Source: Irpex lacteus (taxonomy: Eukaryota > Basidiomycota > Agaricomycetes > Polyporales > Irpicaceae). Taken from it: DNA of 64,000 nt. The notes beneath the pieces were generated by a model. It saw only the letters and a list, made by a program, of their open reading frames with translations. It was not told the DNA's origin and searched no databases. Where the stretch lies: contig MQVO02000064.1 in NCBI GenBank assembly GCA_001986395.2, forward strand, positions 1 to 64,000, written 5' to 3'. The position numbers and the translations under genes were made by a program. Shown in pieces: positions 63,936-64,000 of this stretch (positions are counted from its first letter, which is position 1; the number at the start of each line of letters is the position of its first letter).

Positions 63936-64000
63936 CTTGAAAGAAGTCGAAGTGTTGCGATGTGTGAAGGGGTAGTGGAGGGTGGTACGACTACGCGTAT
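63936..64000. promoter_or_regulatory. 5' flank of RlpA-like gene 2 to window edge
   Basis: 65 bp only; nothing recognised. Confidence 0.2.

Overview
The window is nuclear DNA of a filamentous basidiomycete, most likely an Agaricomycete. The genes are split by many short introns of about 50-70 nt with GTRNGT donors and CTRAY branch sites, and the gene families fit: DUF6535 membrane protein, RlpA-like secreted DPBB proteins, fungal flavin halogenase, S10 peptidases. About 20 recognisable genes lie on both strands, none in operons. Gene models were built by reading splice sites and checking that intron phases agree; no database search was possible.

Layout, left to right. 1-7417 (-): UTP20, a ribosome-biogenesis scaffold, open at the left edge, with its last ~0.9 kb full of single-base indels. 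7771-10603 (+): DUF6535 protein with one apparent frameshift. 11260-13074 (-): epsin with ENTH, UIM, Q-rich tail and NPF motif, one apparent frameshift. 13.1-16.7 kb: gene-poor, with a kinase-like relic and a small hypothetical gene. 16709-18613 (+): highly diverged kinase-like protein. 19008-21506 (-): membrane-anchored S10 carboxypeptidase. 22060-23995 (+): the cell-wall-integrity MAP kinase Slt2/Mpk1. 24441-24893 (+): DUF952 protein. 25352-30569 (-): Bud4/anillin-like PH protein. 31457-33894 and 35282-37596 (-): two tandem DHA1 MFS transporters plus a relic of a third copy. 38112-40642 (-): secreted S10 carboxypeptidase. 41731-43476 (+): PXR1/GNO1 G-patch protein. 43745-46671 (-): Lro1/PDAT. 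47114-48068 (+): DUF985 cupin. 48627-49710 (-): secreted Ser/Ala-rich tandem-repeat protein. 52613-53135 (+): RlpA-like protein. 53883-55378 (-): phosphatidylserine decarboxylase. 55990-56707 (+): zinc-cluster protein. 56.7-59.1 kb: unrecognised spliceable genes and a PIF/Harbinger-like MITE. 59259-62249 (+): flavin-dependent halogenase. 63293-63935 (-): a second RlpA-like protein.

Most of the content is housekeeping (ribosome assembly, endocytosis, cell-wall signalling, septation, lipid synthesis) interspersed with lineage-specific accessory genes. I see no multi-gene defence system or complete biosynthetic cluster: the halogenase has no terpene cyclase, PKS or NRPS beside it here. The most interesting items are the halogenase, the diverged kinase-like gene with its relic, the MFS duplication debris, the MITE, and several unrecognised genes supported by splice phase. 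Three homopolymer-type frameshifts and the indel-rich left edge look like assembly errors rather than biology.
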